64,000 nt of DNA from Bordetella genomosp. 13 (GCF_007679965.1 NZ_VEHL01000001.1:310001-374000); one strand, 5' to 3'. Shown: positions 33,195 to 42,834, counted from the first letter of the stretch. Translations and numbers: made by a program. Notes: a model not told the origin generated them from the sequence alone.

Positions 33195-34136
33195 TCAACG
33201 CACATAATCCCGCGCCAGCCTCACCACCGTCACGCCCGGCTTCAGTTGCCGCAGCGACGGCATGATCAGCGTGCAGTCGTCATAGGGCGTCTCGATGGGC
33301 ACGCCATCCGCCCATCCCAGCACGGTTCCGGCCTTCTCCAATGTTTCCAGGCCCTGCCAATCGTGGGCAAAGCGCACCTCCATCGACGGGGCGACCACCG
33401 CGTCGGTCACCTCCAGCACGCGCTGCATCGTCGGGGTAGGCAGCCGCCATGCCGCGGGAAGGTCGCCGGCATCCATGCAGCCCGCTTCGACCAGCAGACG
33501 CGCACACATATCCAGCGCCACCGCATGCGACGCCGGATCGCCGTGGAAGCCGCATTCGATCAGCAGGGCGCAGGCGTCCTCTTCGGGGCTTCCGAAGCGC
33601 CCGTAGTCGCGCATGCGCACCCCGTCCTTGTGCCCCGCATCCACCACCACGTGCGCGGGCGCACCCAGCCTGCGCGCCAGGGCGACGTTGCGCGGCAGCG
33701 TGCCCGTCAGCAGCAGCGGCGCGCCGGGTTCGTGCATCGAGTGCAGGTCCAGCAGGAGATCGGCACGCGCGACCCACGGCGCCAGCTCGGCCGCGCGGCG
33801 GCGCTCCTGCGTGGCCGGCTCGGCCAGGCGCTCGTCGCTCCAGACGCGGTTCATGTCTTCGTCCACGAAGCGCGAGGCATCGTGGCGCGCGGCGTCGAAG
33901 CGGTCGTACGCCGCCAGGTTGCCGAAGGCCAGCGTCAGGCTGCCGCGGCGGGGCCGCACGCCGGCCGCCAGCATGTCTTTCAAGGCCCAGGCACCGCACA
34001 GCTCGTTGCCGTGCAGCAGCGCCGTGATCAGGACGTGCCTGCCGGGCAGGCCGGAATCGAAATGCCACACGCCGGGCGTGTCGGTGTTGCCCACGCGCTC
34101 GGCGCGCAGGTCGGGGTAGGGAATCAGGAAGGACAT
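33195..34136 (-). CDS. Succinylglutamate desuccinylase/aspartoacylase family deacylase (M14)
   Basis: 313 residues. Zinc-ligand motifs are visible: ITALLHGNELCG (His, Glu) and DLLLDLHSMHE (His). The fold matches AstE/aspartoacylase-like zinc deacylases that remove an acyl group from an amino acid. The start at 34136 lies just after an intrinsic terminator and has no good ribosome site, which leaves the exact start open. It is followed convergently by the tailocin lysis genes. Confidence 0.82.
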   Translation of the reverse strand: MSFLIPYPDLRAERVGNTDTPGVWHFDSGLPGRHVLITALLHGNELCGAWALKDMLAAGVRPRRGSLTLAFGNLAAYDRFDAARHDASRFVDEDMNRVWSDERLAEPATQERRRAAELAPWVARADLLLDLHSMHEPGAPLLLTGTLPRNVALARRLGAPAHVVVDAGHKDGVRMRDYGRFGSPEEDACALLIECGFHGDPASHAVALDMCARLLVEAGCMDAGDLPAAWRLPTPTMQRVLEVTDAVVAPSMEVRFAHDWQGLETLEKAGTVLGWADGVPIETPYDDCTLIMPSLRQLKPGVTVVRLARDYVR

Positions 34137-34142
34137 CGATTG

Positions 34143-34164
34143 AAAAAGCCGGCGGGCGCCGGCT
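34143..34164 (-). terminator. Intrinsic terminator downstream of the Bug protein gene
   Basis: On the minus strand AGCCGGC-GCC-CGCCGGCT is followed by five T. It ends transcripts of 34199-35182 and touches the start region of the M14 gene. Confidence 0.6.
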
Positions 34165-34198
34165 CTCCTGTGGCAAGGGGCGGCCAGCGGCCGCGGGG

Positions 34199-35182
34199 TT
34201 ACTGGGCTTCGATCTTCGCGGCCTTGACCAGCGCGCCGTACTTGGCCGTTTCCGCGGCCTGGAACTTGACGGGATCCAGGCCGGCCTCGGCCAGTTCGCC
34301 GCCGGCGTCCTGCATCTTGCGGCGGAACGCATCGGACTTCAGCACGTCCGCCAGCGCGGCGCGCAGCTTGGCGGCAATGGGCTGGGGCAGGCCCGCCGGG
34401 CCGTAGAAGGCGAACCAGACGTTGATGTCGACGTTCTCGAAGCCCGGGGTCTCGGCCAGCGCGGGGATGTCGGGCGCCACCGGCGAACGCTTCTTCTCCG
34501 TCACGCCCAGCGCCACGATCTTGTCGCCGCGCACCTGCGGCAGGCCCGAGGACAGCACCAGCACGCCGAACGTCAGCTGGCCGCTCATCAGGTCCGTCAC
34601 CAGCGGCGACACGCCGCGATAGGGCACGTGTTCCGCATGCGTGCCGGTGGACTGGTTGACCATCTCGCCGGCCAGGTGCAGCGAAGTGCCCACGCCCGAC
34701 GAGCCGAAGTTGTAGGTGCCCGGCGCCTGTTCGCGAAGCTTGACCAGGTACTGCGCCGCGCTGCTCACGCCGGAGGCCTTGGAGGCCGCCAGCAGCAAGG
34801 GCTGCGAGGCGATCACGCCCAGCGCGGTGAAGTCCTTGGCGCCGTCGTACTTGACCGCCGGATTGACCATGGCGGCGATCGCCATCTCGTTGGACGATCC
34901 CACCAGCAGCGTGTAGCCATCGGGCTGAGCGCGCGCGGCGCGCTGCGCACCGATCGTGCCGCCGGCCCCGCCCACGTTCTCGATGACGACGCTCTGGCCC
35001 AGCTTCTTCGACAGTTCCTCGCCGAACAGCCGCGCGGTCAGGTCGACGCTGCCGCCCGCCGGATAGCCGACGATCAGCGAGATGGGACGGTCGGGGTAGT
35101 CGGCCCGGGCAATCTGGGGCGCGAGGGCGCCGGCTGTACAAGCAACGGCCAGGACGGCGCGTGCGAGATGCGATATCTGCAT
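34199..35182 (-). CDS. Bug-family (tripartite tricarboxylate) periplasmic binding protein
   Basis: 327 residues with a Sec signal peptide (cleaved near IARA, residue 27). The mature start DYPDRPISLIVGYPAGGSVD and the motif VIENVGGAGGTIGAQ are the hallmarks of the Bug/TctC family. No TctA/TctB membrane genes are nearby, as usual for the many orphan Bug proteins in Bordetella. It likely binds a carboxylate that the adjacent M14 enzyme processes. Confidence 0.92.
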   Translation of the reverse strand: MQISHLARAVLAVACTAGALAPQIARADYPDRPISLIVGYPAGGSVDLTARLFGEELSKKLGQSVVIENVGGAGGTIGAQRAARAQPDGYTLLVGSSNEMAIAAMVNPAVKYDGAKDFTALGVIASQPLLLAASKASGVSSAAQYLVKLREQAPGTYNFGSSGVGTSLHLAGEMVNQSTGTHAEHVPYRGVSPLVTDLMSGQLTFGVLVLSSGLPQVRGDKIVALGVTEKKRSPVAPDIPALAETPGFENVDINVWFAFYGPAGLPQPIAAKLRAALADVLKSDAFRRKMQDAGGELAEAGLDPVKFQAAETAKYGALVKAAKIEAQ

Positions 35183-35480
35183 GAGGTTTTCCCTTGGATG
35201 GCGCGGACCGCGCGTGGCGTCCGCATCTGTTCGACGTGTGGTGGAAAAATTGTGCGCGTTGCGGTGGCCAGGTCACGTGCAGCGATGGCACATCCACGTG
35301 CTGATTCGGCACTCGGCATGCGAGGAACGAGACGAGCCCGATGAGGAACCCGTGCGCCGATGCAAGGCGGCTTTCCGTCGGAGGCAAGAGGGGCGCCTGG
35401 AGGGCGCGGACAGGGAAGCCAGCGGGTCCACCCTGACAATGCTTCAACCTGGACAGGCGGGCGCGGTCAAGGCGCCCTTG
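35183..35480. other. 298-base spacer, nothing recognised
   Basis: Between the Bug gene start and the LysR gene stop I see no coding frame with a ribosome site. It must contain the promoter of the Bug gene; no clear LysR operator stood out. Confidence 0.5.
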
Positions 35481-36392
35481 CTATTGCCCGCGCTGCGTCG
35501 CTTCCCACACGGCCTCGGCCAGGTCCGACAGTCGCATGCGAGGCCGATACAGGCGCACCTCGAAGCTGATCTCTTCCGCGCGTCCGCCCAGCACGGCCAG
35601 CGCGCCGCGGCGGCAATCGCCCGCGACCATCGACCACGGCAGCCACGCCACGCCCAGGCCCTTCAGTGCCAGACCGTGCACGGCATCGGGCGAGTCACAG
35701 CAGATGAACGGCGCCAGCGCGTAGGGAAAGGTGTCGAGCCGGTCGCCCGCGATGCGCGCCATCGCCAGGCCGCTCGCATAGTTGATCAGCGGCGCGGGCG
35801 TGCCGCCCTCGGCCAGCGCATGGCGGGGACGGCCGCGGCTGTCGGCCTGGCACACGGGCACCAGCTTGTCGGTGGCCAGCGTCATGTAGCGATAGCGGCC
35901 CGGCGTCAGCTCGACCGACAGGGCAGGATGCTCGTACCCGCACAGCAGGTCGGCCCGGCCGTGTTCCAGCAGCCGCGCCATGTCCTGCATGCGGCCGGTG
36001 GAGATGTCGACCTCGGCATCCTTGGCCAGCACGCGCGGCGGCTTGTGGCGCAGGCGGCCGATCCAGTCCGACACCAACGTGCGCGCCAGGCTGCGTCCCG
36101 TGGCGATGCGTACCACCGCGTTGCCGGTGGGGCCGCCCGCGCGGATGCGGTGGCGCGCCTGGCCGACGCGTTCGACCACCTGGCTGGCCGTCTTCAGCAG
36201 TTCCTCGCCTTCCGGCGTCAGCGCCACCGGCGTGCGTTGCCGCTCGACCAGCGGCGCCCCGGCCCAAGCTTCCAGGGCGCGGATGCGCCGCCCGAATGCG
36301 GGATGGGTGACGTGGCGCAGTTCGGCCGCGCGCACGAAGCTGCCGGTCTGCGCCAGCGCGATGAGGTCTTCGAAGAGCTTCAGGTCGGCCAT
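35481..36392 (-). CDS. LysR-family transcriptional regulator
   Basis: 303 residues. The N-terminal winged helix is typical (LKLFEDLIALAQTGSFVRAA, then RRIRALEAWAGAPLVERQ), followed by the periplasmic-binding-like effector domain. LysR proteins usually control adjacent genes; here the Bug-M14 pair downstream on the same strand is the natural target. Confidence 0.92.
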   Translation of the reverse strand: MADLKLFEDLIALAQTGSFVRAAELRHVTHPAFGRRIRALEAWAGAPLVERQRTPVALTPEGEELLKTASQVVERVGQARHRIRAGGPTGNAVVRIATGRSLARTLVSDWIGRLRHKPPRVLAKDAEVDISTGRMQDMARLLEHGRADLLCGYEHPALSVELTPGRYRYMTLATDKLVPVCQADSRGRPRHALAEGGTPAPLINYASGLAMARIAGDRLDTFPYALAPFICCDSPDAVHGLALKGLGVAWLPWSMVAGDCRRGALAVLGGRAEEISFEVRLYRPRMRLSDLAEAVWEATQRGQ

Positions 36393-36569
36393 GGCGTGAA
36401 GGCGTGCGTCGTGGGGCGGGGGCGCCGAGGGCTTCCATCTATAACCGATTTACGCGTCGGCGGCGATGTCACGCGCAAGCGAATCCGGCCTGCGACGCAT
36501 CGCAGGATTTGGCGCTCGTGCGTTCAGGTATAGTCGGCCCATCCCCGCCATTGGATACCCCGCGCCACC

Positions 36570-37229
36570 ATGACCAGCGCCCGCGACCGTGTCTACGCAG
36601 AGCTGCGCCGCCGCCTGATGGCCGGCGCCTTCCTGCCCGGCGAAAGGTTGCGCGAGGAACACATCGCCAGCGAGCTGGCCGTCAGCCGCACGCCCGTGCG
36701 CGCGGCCATCGAGAAGCTGGTGGCCGATGGACTGGTCAGGCACGAAGAGCGGCGCGGCGCCGTCGTGGTCGGATGGGCGGACCGCGACATCGACGAGGCC
36801 TTCGAGTTGCGCATGCTGCTGGAGCCCTATGCGGCGCGCACGGCCGCGCAGCGCGCCACGCCCGAGCAGATCGCCCATCTGGAAGTGCTGAATCAGAGGA
36901 TGCTGGAAGCGGTGCAGTCGGACGCCGACGACAAGACCGCGCAGGTGCAGCACTACAACAATCTCTTCCACCACGCGCTGCTGGAGGCCGCACAGTCGGC
37001 CCGCGTGCGCGCCATGGTGGAGAACCTGCTGGACATGCCGATCATCATCGGCTCGTTCTACTTCTACACGCGCGACGACATGCTGCGCAGCGTGGAGCAT
37101 CATCGCCAGATCATCGTGGCGCTGCGCGCGCGTGATGCGGCCTGCGCCGAGGTGGCGGTGCGGTTCCACCTGACCGCCACGCATCTGCTGTTCCGCAGCC
37201 AACGCAGGCCGGCGGCGCCGCAGAGTTGA
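36570..37229 (+). CDS. GntR-family regulator, FadR/FCD type
   Basis: 219 residues. The GntR winged helix is shown by GERLREEHIASELAVSRTPV at residues 25-44 and the FCD effector domain by EAFELRMLLEPYAARTAA. FCD regulators respond to carboxylates. It is divergent from the LysR gene and convergent with the RraA-Bug-dehydrogenase group, which it may control. Confidence 0.92.
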   Translation: MTSARDRVYAELRRRLMAGAFLPGERLREEHIASELAVSRTPVRAAIEKLVADGLVRHEERRGAVVVGWADRDIDEAFELRMLLEPYAARTAAQRATPEQIAHLEVLNQRMLEAVQSDADDKTAQVQHYNNLFHHALLEAAQSARVRAMVENLLDMPIIIGSFYFYTRDDMLRSVEHHRQIIVALRARDAACAEVAVRFHLTATHLLFRSQRRPAAPQS

Positions 37230-37375
37230 GCGGCTCGGCCGCGGACGTGCGGCGCGGCACCCTGGGGCATTCCTGCGCACGCAGCCCATGCAATCGCACG
37301 TGGCACATGTTGCCGGATCCCATGCAGGTCCGCTGTGCACGCACGCCTGCCGATGCCTGGCTCCTCGTCCATGAA

Positions 37376-37414
37376 AAACGGCCAGGCGGCCCTCTTGCGG
37401 GCGCCTGGCCGTTT
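37376..37414. terminator. Bidirectional intrinsic terminator
   Basis: A near-perfect inverted repeat AAACGGCCAGGCG...CGCCTGGCCGTTT separates the convergent GntR (ends 37229) and RraA-type (ends 37452) genes, with A-rich and T-rich edges on both sides. Confidence 0.75.
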
Positions 37415-37451
37415 CTGCGGCGATGCGCGGTCTATCCTGGCGTGAACTGCC

Positions 37452-38117
37452 TTACAGGCAACCCAGCGCCTTCAACCGGGCGTCGATCCACGACGTGTCC
37501 AGCCGGCCTTCAGCGATCTCCGCCAGCGTCTTTTCCTCGGCCGCGTGCTTGGCGGCCGCGGCATCGTGGATGGCCTGCGCCTGGTCGAACGGCACGCACA
37601 GCAGGCCGTCGTCGTCGCCCAGCACCAGGTCGCCCGGCTCGATGGTCATGCCATCCAGCGCCACGGTGCAGTTGATCTCGCCCGGGCCGTCCTTGTAGGG
37701 ACCGCGGTGCGTGACGCCCGCCGCGTAGACCGGGAAGCTGCCGCGGCCGATGGTGCCGCTGTCGCGGATCGCGCCGTTGATCACGATGCCCGCCAGGCCG
37801 CGTTTCTGTGCGTACGAGGTCATGATCTCGCCGATGATGGCGTTGGTGAGGTCGCCGCCCGCGTCGACCACGATGACGTCGCCCGGCTGCGCCAGGTCCA
37901 GCGCCTTGTGCACCATCAGGTTGTCGCCCGGACGCGTGCGCACGGTCAGGGCCGGGCCGCCCATGGGGCTGCCGTCGTGCATCGGGCGCAGGCGTGCGCC
38001 GCCGGCGGTCATGCGCGACATGCAGTCGCTGACGTTGGCCACGGGGATGCGAAGGAACTTCTGGACGAAGTCGTTGCTGATCGCGCGCTTGCGCGGGTGG
38101 ATTTCGAAACCGATCAT
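37452..38117 (-). CDS. RraA-family protein, probable 4-hydroxy-4-methyl-2-oxoglutarate aldolase
   Basis: 221 residues. Motifs of the RraA/HMG-aldolase fold are clear: VANVSDCMSRMTAGG, HKALDLAQPGDVIVVDAGGD, GIVINGAIRDSGTIG and PGDLVLGDDDGLLCVP. Members with this pattern cleave 2-oxo-4-hydroxy-dicarboxylates to pyruvate. It is the last gene of a minus-strand group with a Bug protein and a dehydrogenase, which points to catabolism rather than RNase E regulation. Confidence 0.85.
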   Translation of the reverse strand: MIGFEIHPRKRAISNDFVQKFLRIPVANVSDCMSRMTAGGARLRPMHDGSPMGGPALTVRTRPGDNLMVHKALDLAQPGDVIVVDAGGDLTNAIIGEIMTSYAQKRGLAGIVINGAIRDSGTIGRGSFPVYAAGVTHRGPYKDGPGEINCTVALDGMTIEPGDLVLGDDDGLLCVPFDQAQAIHDAAAAKHAAEEKTLAEIAEGRLDTSWIDARLKALGCL

Positions 38118-38157
38118 TGCGCTGCTCCTGCTGAATGCATGTTGCGTTGTTGCCGGG

Positions 38158-39123
38158 TCACTGCTTGGGAATGCCGGCTTCCTGGACGATCTTGCCGAAC
38201 ACCTCGTGGTCGGTGCGATGCTGCTTGGCCAGGTCGGCGGGCGAACCCTTCATCACACTGTAGCCGGCCTCTTCCAGTTTCTTCACCAGCTCGGGGTTGT
38301 CCTGTGCCTTGTTCAGCGCCTGGTTCAGCGTGGCGATCACGTCGTCCGGCGTCTTGCCCGGCGCCATCAGGCCCCACCAGATGGTCTGGTTGATGGTCTT
38401 GAAGCCGCTTTCCACGAAGGTGGGCACGTCGGGCAGGGCGGGCGAGCGCTCGTTGGCCACCACGGCCAGCGCGCGCACCTTGCCGCCGCGGATCTGCGGC
38501 AGCAGCGAGGCTACCGAACCCGTATACAGGTCGATGCGGCCGCTGACCAGGTCGGGGAAGGCCTGCGACCAGCCACGATAAGGCACGTGCATCAGCTCCA
38601 TGCCGGCGGCCTTGCGCCACAGGTGGCCGATCAGGTCGCCGCTGCCGCCTATGCCCGGAATGCCCAGCGACACCTGCCCGGGCTTGGCCTTGGCCGCGTT
38701 CACCACGTCTGCCAGTGTCTTGAAGGGCGAATCGGGCACCACCACGAACACGCTGGGCGACGAGGCTACCGGGCCCACCGGCTTGAAGTCCTTGAAGGTG
38801 TCGTAGCTGAGCTTCTCGTACAGCCACGGATTCAGCACGATGTTGTCAGTCTGGGCCATCACCAGCGTATGACCATCGGGCTTGGCGCGCGCGGTGGCGT
38901 CCAGCGCCAGGTTGCCGCCGGCGCCGGGCTTGTTTTCCACCACGATGTTCCAGCGCGTGTCCTGGCCCATGGCCGCGCTGATCATGCGCGTCAGGGTATC
39001 GGTGCCGCCGCCCGGGGGGAACGGGGAAATGAAGGTGATGGGGGCCGTGCCCATGTCCGCCGCGCAGGCCGCCGTACTGGCGGCGCACAATGCGGCCGCC
39101 AGCAGATGCTTCAGGGATTTCAT
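38158..39123 (-). CDS. Bug-family periplasmic binding protein
   Basis: 321 residues with a signal peptide ending ACAAD. Bug motifs are present: PITFISPFPPGGGTDTLTR and NIVVENKPGAGGNLALDAT. It lies between an RraA-type aldolase and a 3-hydroxyisobutyrate-dehydrogenase-like gene on the same strand, suggesting uptake of the acid these enzymes degrade. Confidence 0.92.
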   Translation of the reverse strand: MKSLKHLLAAALCAASTAACAADMGTAPITFISPFPPGGGTDTLTRMISAAMGQDTRWNIVVENKPGAGGNLALDATARAKPDGHTLVMAQTDNIVLNPWLYEKLSYDTFKDFKPVGPVASSPSVFVVVPDSPFKTLADVVNAAKAKPGQVSLGIPGIGGSGDLIGHLWRKAAGMELMHVPYRGWSQAFPDLVSGRIDLYTGSVASLLPQIRGGKVRALAVVANERSPALPDVPTFVESGFKTINQTIWWGLMAPGKTPDDVIATLNQALNKAQDNPELVKKLEEAGYSVMKGSPADLAKQHRTDHEVFGKIVQEAGIPKQ

Positions 39124-39223
39124 GACTGTCTTCCTCGCTGTCTAACTAGGTATGGATGCGTCCGGCCTTCTGCGTGCCGGATCGGGATTCGGATCGAACG
39201 GGTTTGATGGGACCGTGATTGCA

Positions 39224-40105
39224 TCACGCCTGGTTCTGGCGCGCCAGCGGCGTCAGCCAGGCCAGGCGTTCGGCGACGGTATCAGGCACGTCGAACGTGC
39301 CGGCGTCGCGCGCGGCCTGGATGCCTTGCGCGGTGCGGGCGAACAGCCGCTCCACGCCGTCCAGCACCAGAGGCTGCAGGCCGGCGTCGACCAGTTGGTC
39401 GCGCGCCTCGCGCACTTCGGCCAGCCGACGTGGCGCGTGCAGCACGTGCGATCGCACGAACGAATCGATGAAGGTAGTCAGCGGCGTCTTGTCCATGTCG
39501 GACAGCACTTCGTACAGCGCGGGCCGCAGGCCCATGCTTTCGGCGGCCACCAGGCATTCGACGGCCAGGCTCTCCATGCCCTTGGTCATGATGCTGCGCA
39601 GCAGCTTCAACCGGACGGCATCGCCGGCTTCGCCGTCGATGGCCTGCGCGGGAGCGCCGCTGGCCTGCGCGAATTCGGCCACGGCCTGCGCGCCGTCCCC
39701 GGCGCACAGCAACGGCGTGCGGGCGCCCAGCAGCACGATGGCGCCCATGATGGCCACGTCGGTGAACGGCACGCCCAAGGCTTCGGCCTGCTGGGCAGCG
39801 CGGCGCATGTCGCCGGCGCTGGCGGTGGTGAAGTCCGCGTAGGCGGCGTCCTTGCGCAGGTGCGGCAGCGCCTGGGCCGCCACGTCCAGCGCGGCATGGC
39901 CGAACACCGCGGAAACGACGAGATCCGCTTCCGCCAGCCAGCCGCCCAAGGTGCCGTGCAGCGTCGCGCCGTGCTCGCGTGCACGCGCCTGCATCGCTGC
40001 ATCCTGCCGCAATTCGCCTATGCCGGCGATGGAATGGCCCGCCGCGCGCCAGGCCAGGGCATAGCAATGGCCGACTTCCCCACAACCTATCAGTGCGATC
40101 TTCAT
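39224..40105 (-). CDS. NAD(P)-dependent dehydrogenase, 3-hydroxyisobutyrate dehydrogenase-like
   Basis: 293 residues. The N-terminal Rossmann motif is IALIGCGEVGHCYALAWRAAG and the C-terminal helical domain (VRLKLLRSIMTKGMESLAVE) resembles the DUF1932 branch of 6-phosphogluconate-dehydrogenase-like enzymes. It should oxidise a hydroxy acid. It is the first gene of the group reading toward the Bug and RraA genes. Confidence 0.82.
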   Translation of the reverse strand: MKIALIGCGEVGHCYALAWRAAGHSIAGIGELRQDAAMQARAREHGATLHGTLGGWLAEADLVVSAVFGHAALDVAAQALPHLRKDAAYADFTTASAGDMRRAAQQAEALGVPFTDVAIMGAIVLLGARTPLLCAGDGAQAVAEFAQASGAPAQAIDGEAGDAVRLKLLRSIMTKGMESLAVECLVAAESMGLRPALYEVLSDMDKTPLTTFIDSFVRSHVLHAPRRLAEVREARDQLVDAGLQPLVLDGVERLFARTAQGIQAARDAGTFDVPDTVAERLAWLTPLARQNQA

Positions 40106-41176
40106 CCGTTATCAGTACAAAAAAAATACAAGGATGCTGTTATAGATCGTGCCTCACGCAGAAATAAGTGGGGGTTACCCTCAGTGTCATCGGTCGGTGT
40201 GTACATAAAAAGAACAATGTTCGGCCGGCACCGCTGACGGCAGCCAGCTGGAATGCTGGACCGGCAAAGAGGCGCAGAAAACGGCTGGCGATCCTGCAAG
40301 ATGCACGCCCTGCGGGGCCTGCCGGACCATCGACGGGAGACCCGTTGCGGCTTGCCTGCCGCGCGCCGGTAGCCACTGTTGGACGGCGAGCGTCGTTCTT
40401 TCCGACAAAAAACAGCCGTCGTTGTAAAAATGACCGCCGCGCTTGTCACCAATGGTCAGGTTCGCGAGGAATTTGTCGGAGTTTGTTGGGGATCATTAAC
40501 AACGATGCGATTGCCTCGGGTCTATCCTCATTCCATCCGTCCAATCTTCTAGGGGTGCTCCATGAACGAGGTTCCCGTACCTGCTCCTGCTCCGTCTCAG
40601 CCTCGGCGCTGGCCCTTTGGCTATGCGGAACAGGACGCGGCCTGAGTTTTCGGCCTGTCCTTGAGCCATGCCGCCGTCGCCGGCGTGTGTGTATCGGGGA
40701 CTCGGAGGCCAGCCGCATAAGCAAGCATATGTATCCAGCGTGTTCGTGCCCACGGTAGTTATTACAACCGTACATGGCACGATCCCGGTCTCGTGCCACG
40801 AGGCGATCATGCTCGGGCTGTGGTCCCAAGTGTGGCTGTAACGGCTAAAACGTTACCTAACGTACCGGCACCCAACCGGCCCGGGTCCCCGCAAAGCCTT
40901 GGCGTGTCTTGGAGCATGGCCGCCTTCGCCGGGCTGGGCGGATATTTCCAGGCACGTCAGTTCCCAAGAAAATGTAACTTATCCTGCCAGGTCCGGATAC
41001 ATCTTGGGGTATCCTGCGCGCCTGGAGACGCGGGGCAAGGGGCTTCCGCTCATTACGGAAGTCCGCATGGCACGACACGAAAAAGAGCATTCTTTCTCTC
41101 CGAGCTGCTTTTTCCGTTCACCGTCCGCGCGTTTGTCGCAATAGCCGGCAGTCGCAGCCGAGCGGACCGGAACATC
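40106..41176. other. 1.07-kb stretch without a convincing gene
   Basis: No long frame with a ribosome site and plausible composition was found on either strand. A 27-residue ORF starts at 40562 (MNEVPVPAPAPSQPRRW) behind GGGG and stops at 40645; it looks like the N-terminus of a lost protein. A perfect 8-bp inverted repeat, TGGCACGA/TCGTGCCA, is at 40775-40798. The composition is less biased than in the flanking genes. It may be decayed sequence; the promoter of the three genes at 41177-42818 should lie at its right end. Confidence 0.5.
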
Positions 41177-41701
41177 ATGGCATCGCACTTCCATCTCGCG
41201 CCGATCGGATGGCCGCGCTGGGCGCGCCGCTGGCTCGCGGCCGTGATCTGCGCGCTGTTCCTGTCGATCGTGGCCTACGCGTATGCGGCGTGGCTGGGCA
41301 GCCGCCACCGCGAGGTCGTTTCCATTCCGTGCGTGCCGGCCAATGACACCGGCCGAGGCGTGCAATTCGAGTTCCGCGAGGCAGGGCAACTGCCCACGCT
41401 GATCTACGTGCCGCCCGGGCAGGGCCGCCACGTCTCGATGCGCAACTGCTCGTACACTTCGCTGTCGCGCAGCAAGCCATTGATGGTGAAGTGGCGCTAC
41501 GAGGACAACCCGGACGACATCAACTACGACTACACGTACAGCGCCGTGCTGCAGCTGTCCCGGCCGGACAATCCCGCCATGCTGCTGCTGAAGTTCGAGC
41601 CGCAGGGCAGCATCACCGCGCGCTACCTTGGCAGCGACGAGGTGCGCCGCATGCTGGACGGCACCGAGCCCGAGCCGCCCGGCTACCGGAGCATGCGATG
41701 A
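41177..41701 (+). CDS. Membrane-anchored periplasmic protein, paralogue 1
   Basis: 174 residues. One membrane segment near residues 18-38 (WLAAVICALFLSIVAYAYAA) is followed by a domain that should face the periplasm. Shared features with the next two proteins are a PPG segment in the middle (LIYVPPGQGRHVS), VKWRYED, and a C-terminal LLKFEPQGSITARYL. The function is unknown; it vaguely recalls small DUF3304-type proteins. It overlaps the next gene by ATGA. Confidence 0.7.
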   Translation: MASHFHLAPIGWPRWARRWLAAVICALFLSIVAYAYAAWLGSRHREVVSIPCVPANDTGRGVQFEFREAGQLPTLIYVPPGQGRHVSMRNCSYTSLSRSKPLMVKWRYEDNPDDINYDYTYSAVLQLSRPDNPAMLLLKFEPQGSITARYLGSDEVRRMLDGTEPEPPGYRSMR

Positions 41702-42246
41702 ACGGCCGCGCCGCCTGCCGCCTGGCACGCCGCACGATCCTCGGCCTGGTCCTGCTGGCGGGGCTGGCGGGCATCGCGGTCTATACCTCGACCTCGCATC
41801 TGCAACAGGAGATCGAGGCGCCGAACATGGTGCGCTGCCTCGTGCAGAACCTGACGTGGCACGACGTGCGCTATGCATTGCCCGAGCGGCCCGGCGCGGC
41901 GCCGCAGGACCTGCACTGGGATTACGTGTCCCGGGGCAACCGGCGGGCCTTGCAACTGCCGTCGACGTGCATGCTGTCGCCGCCCGCCAATGGCGAGGAC
42001 CTGCACATCGCCTGGGCGCGCTATGCTCCCGATCTGGCGGCGGGCTCGACGCGGCTGTACGTGGCGAACTTTCCGGGCCTGATGCGGCCCGATGATGCCA
42101 CCGGCCTGGCCTTGCGCCTGTATCCCGGCGGCAAGGCGGCGGCCCGCTACCTGGACGGCGCCAGCGACGTGGACGTCACGGCCGGCCTGCTAGCCGATAC
42201 GGTGCCGGCGGGCTGGACGCCCGGCCTGGCCGCCAGCGCACCCTGA
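41698..42246 (+). CDS. Membrane-anchored periplasmic protein, paralogue 2
   Basis: 182 residues with one N-terminal membrane segment (TILGLVLLAGLAGIAVYT) and a domain related to paralogues 1 and 3: NLTWHDVRYAL, DLHWDYVSRG and ALRLYPGGKAAARYLDG. Its ATG overlaps the stop of paralogue 1, so the two are coupled. No enzyme motif seen. Confidence 0.7.
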   Translation: MNGRAACRLARRTILGLVLLAGLAGIAVYTSTSHLQQEIEAPNMVRCLVQNLTWHDVRYALPERPGAAPQDLHWDYVSRGNRRALQLPSTCMLSPPANGEDLHIAWARYAPDLAAGSTRLYVANFPGLMRPDDATGLALRLYPGGKAAARYLDGASDVDVTAGLLADTVPAGWTPGLAASAP

Positions 42247-42287
42247 CCGCGCCGCGCATCGCGCGCGCAATCCGAGAAGGACCTCTC

Positions 42288-42818
42288 ATGCAGCAAAATC
42301 CCTTACGCCGCGGGCCGGCCCGTCGCATTCTGCGGCTGGTGCTGATCGTGGCGCTGTTCGCGGTAGCCGGCCTGGCCGCCAGGTCGGACGACGTGCAACG
42401 CTGGCTGGGCGACCGCAATGCCGCCCAGGCAGAGGTGAAGCCGATCACGGTCTATCCCTACAATTTCACCGGCCAGGGCGTGGAATACGCGATCGGCGCG
42501 GCGCTGCTGGCGTATCTGCCGCCGGGCGCGGCCGATGGACAGACGGTGCTCAAGCAAGGCTACACGCCGCCGTCGGACGATGCGCCGCTGCCCGTGCGCT
42601 GGCGCTATGTGGATCGTTCGAGCGGGCAGCAGCCGACGGACTATCCGTTCGCCGCCACGCTGAAACTGCCGCGCAGGCCGTCGGACGACGCGGTGCTGAC
42701 CTTGCGCTTCTATCCGGACGGGCAGGTGGCGGCGCGCTATACGACGCAGCCGGAAGTGGCCCCGGGCGGCACGGTGCCTCAGTCGCTGACGGGCAGCGGA
42801 TGGCAGCGCAATCGCTGA
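42288..42818 (+). CDS. Membrane-anchored periplasmic protein, paralogue 3
   Basis: 176 residues with an N-terminal membrane segment (LRLVLIVALFAVAGLAA). The shared domain reads ITVYPYNFTGQGVEYAIG, LLAYLPPGAADGQ, PVRWRYVDRSSG and LTLRFYPDGQVAARYTT. GAGAAGG precedes the ATG. The three genes form one operon made by tandem duplication and divergence; role unknown. Confidence 0.7.
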   Translation: MQQNPLRRGPARRILRLVLIVALFAVAGLAARSDDVQRWLGDRNAAQAEVKPITVYPYNFTGQGVEYAIGAALLAYLPPGAADGQTVLKQGYTPPSDDAPLPVRWRYVDRSSGQQPTDYPFAATLKLPRRPSDDAVLTLRFYPDGQVAARYTTQPEVAPGGTVPQSLTGSGWQRNR

Positions 42819-42834
42819 GGCGTGCGCATGCCGG

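Noticed and set aside
35181..36533. Long plus-strand frame across the LysR gene
   Set aside because: It is antisense to a clear LysR regulator and has shadow-type composition.
40562..40645. 27-residue ORF as a functional small gene
   Set aside because: The ribosome site is weak and nothing but composition supports coding; it is mentioned only as a possible remnant.
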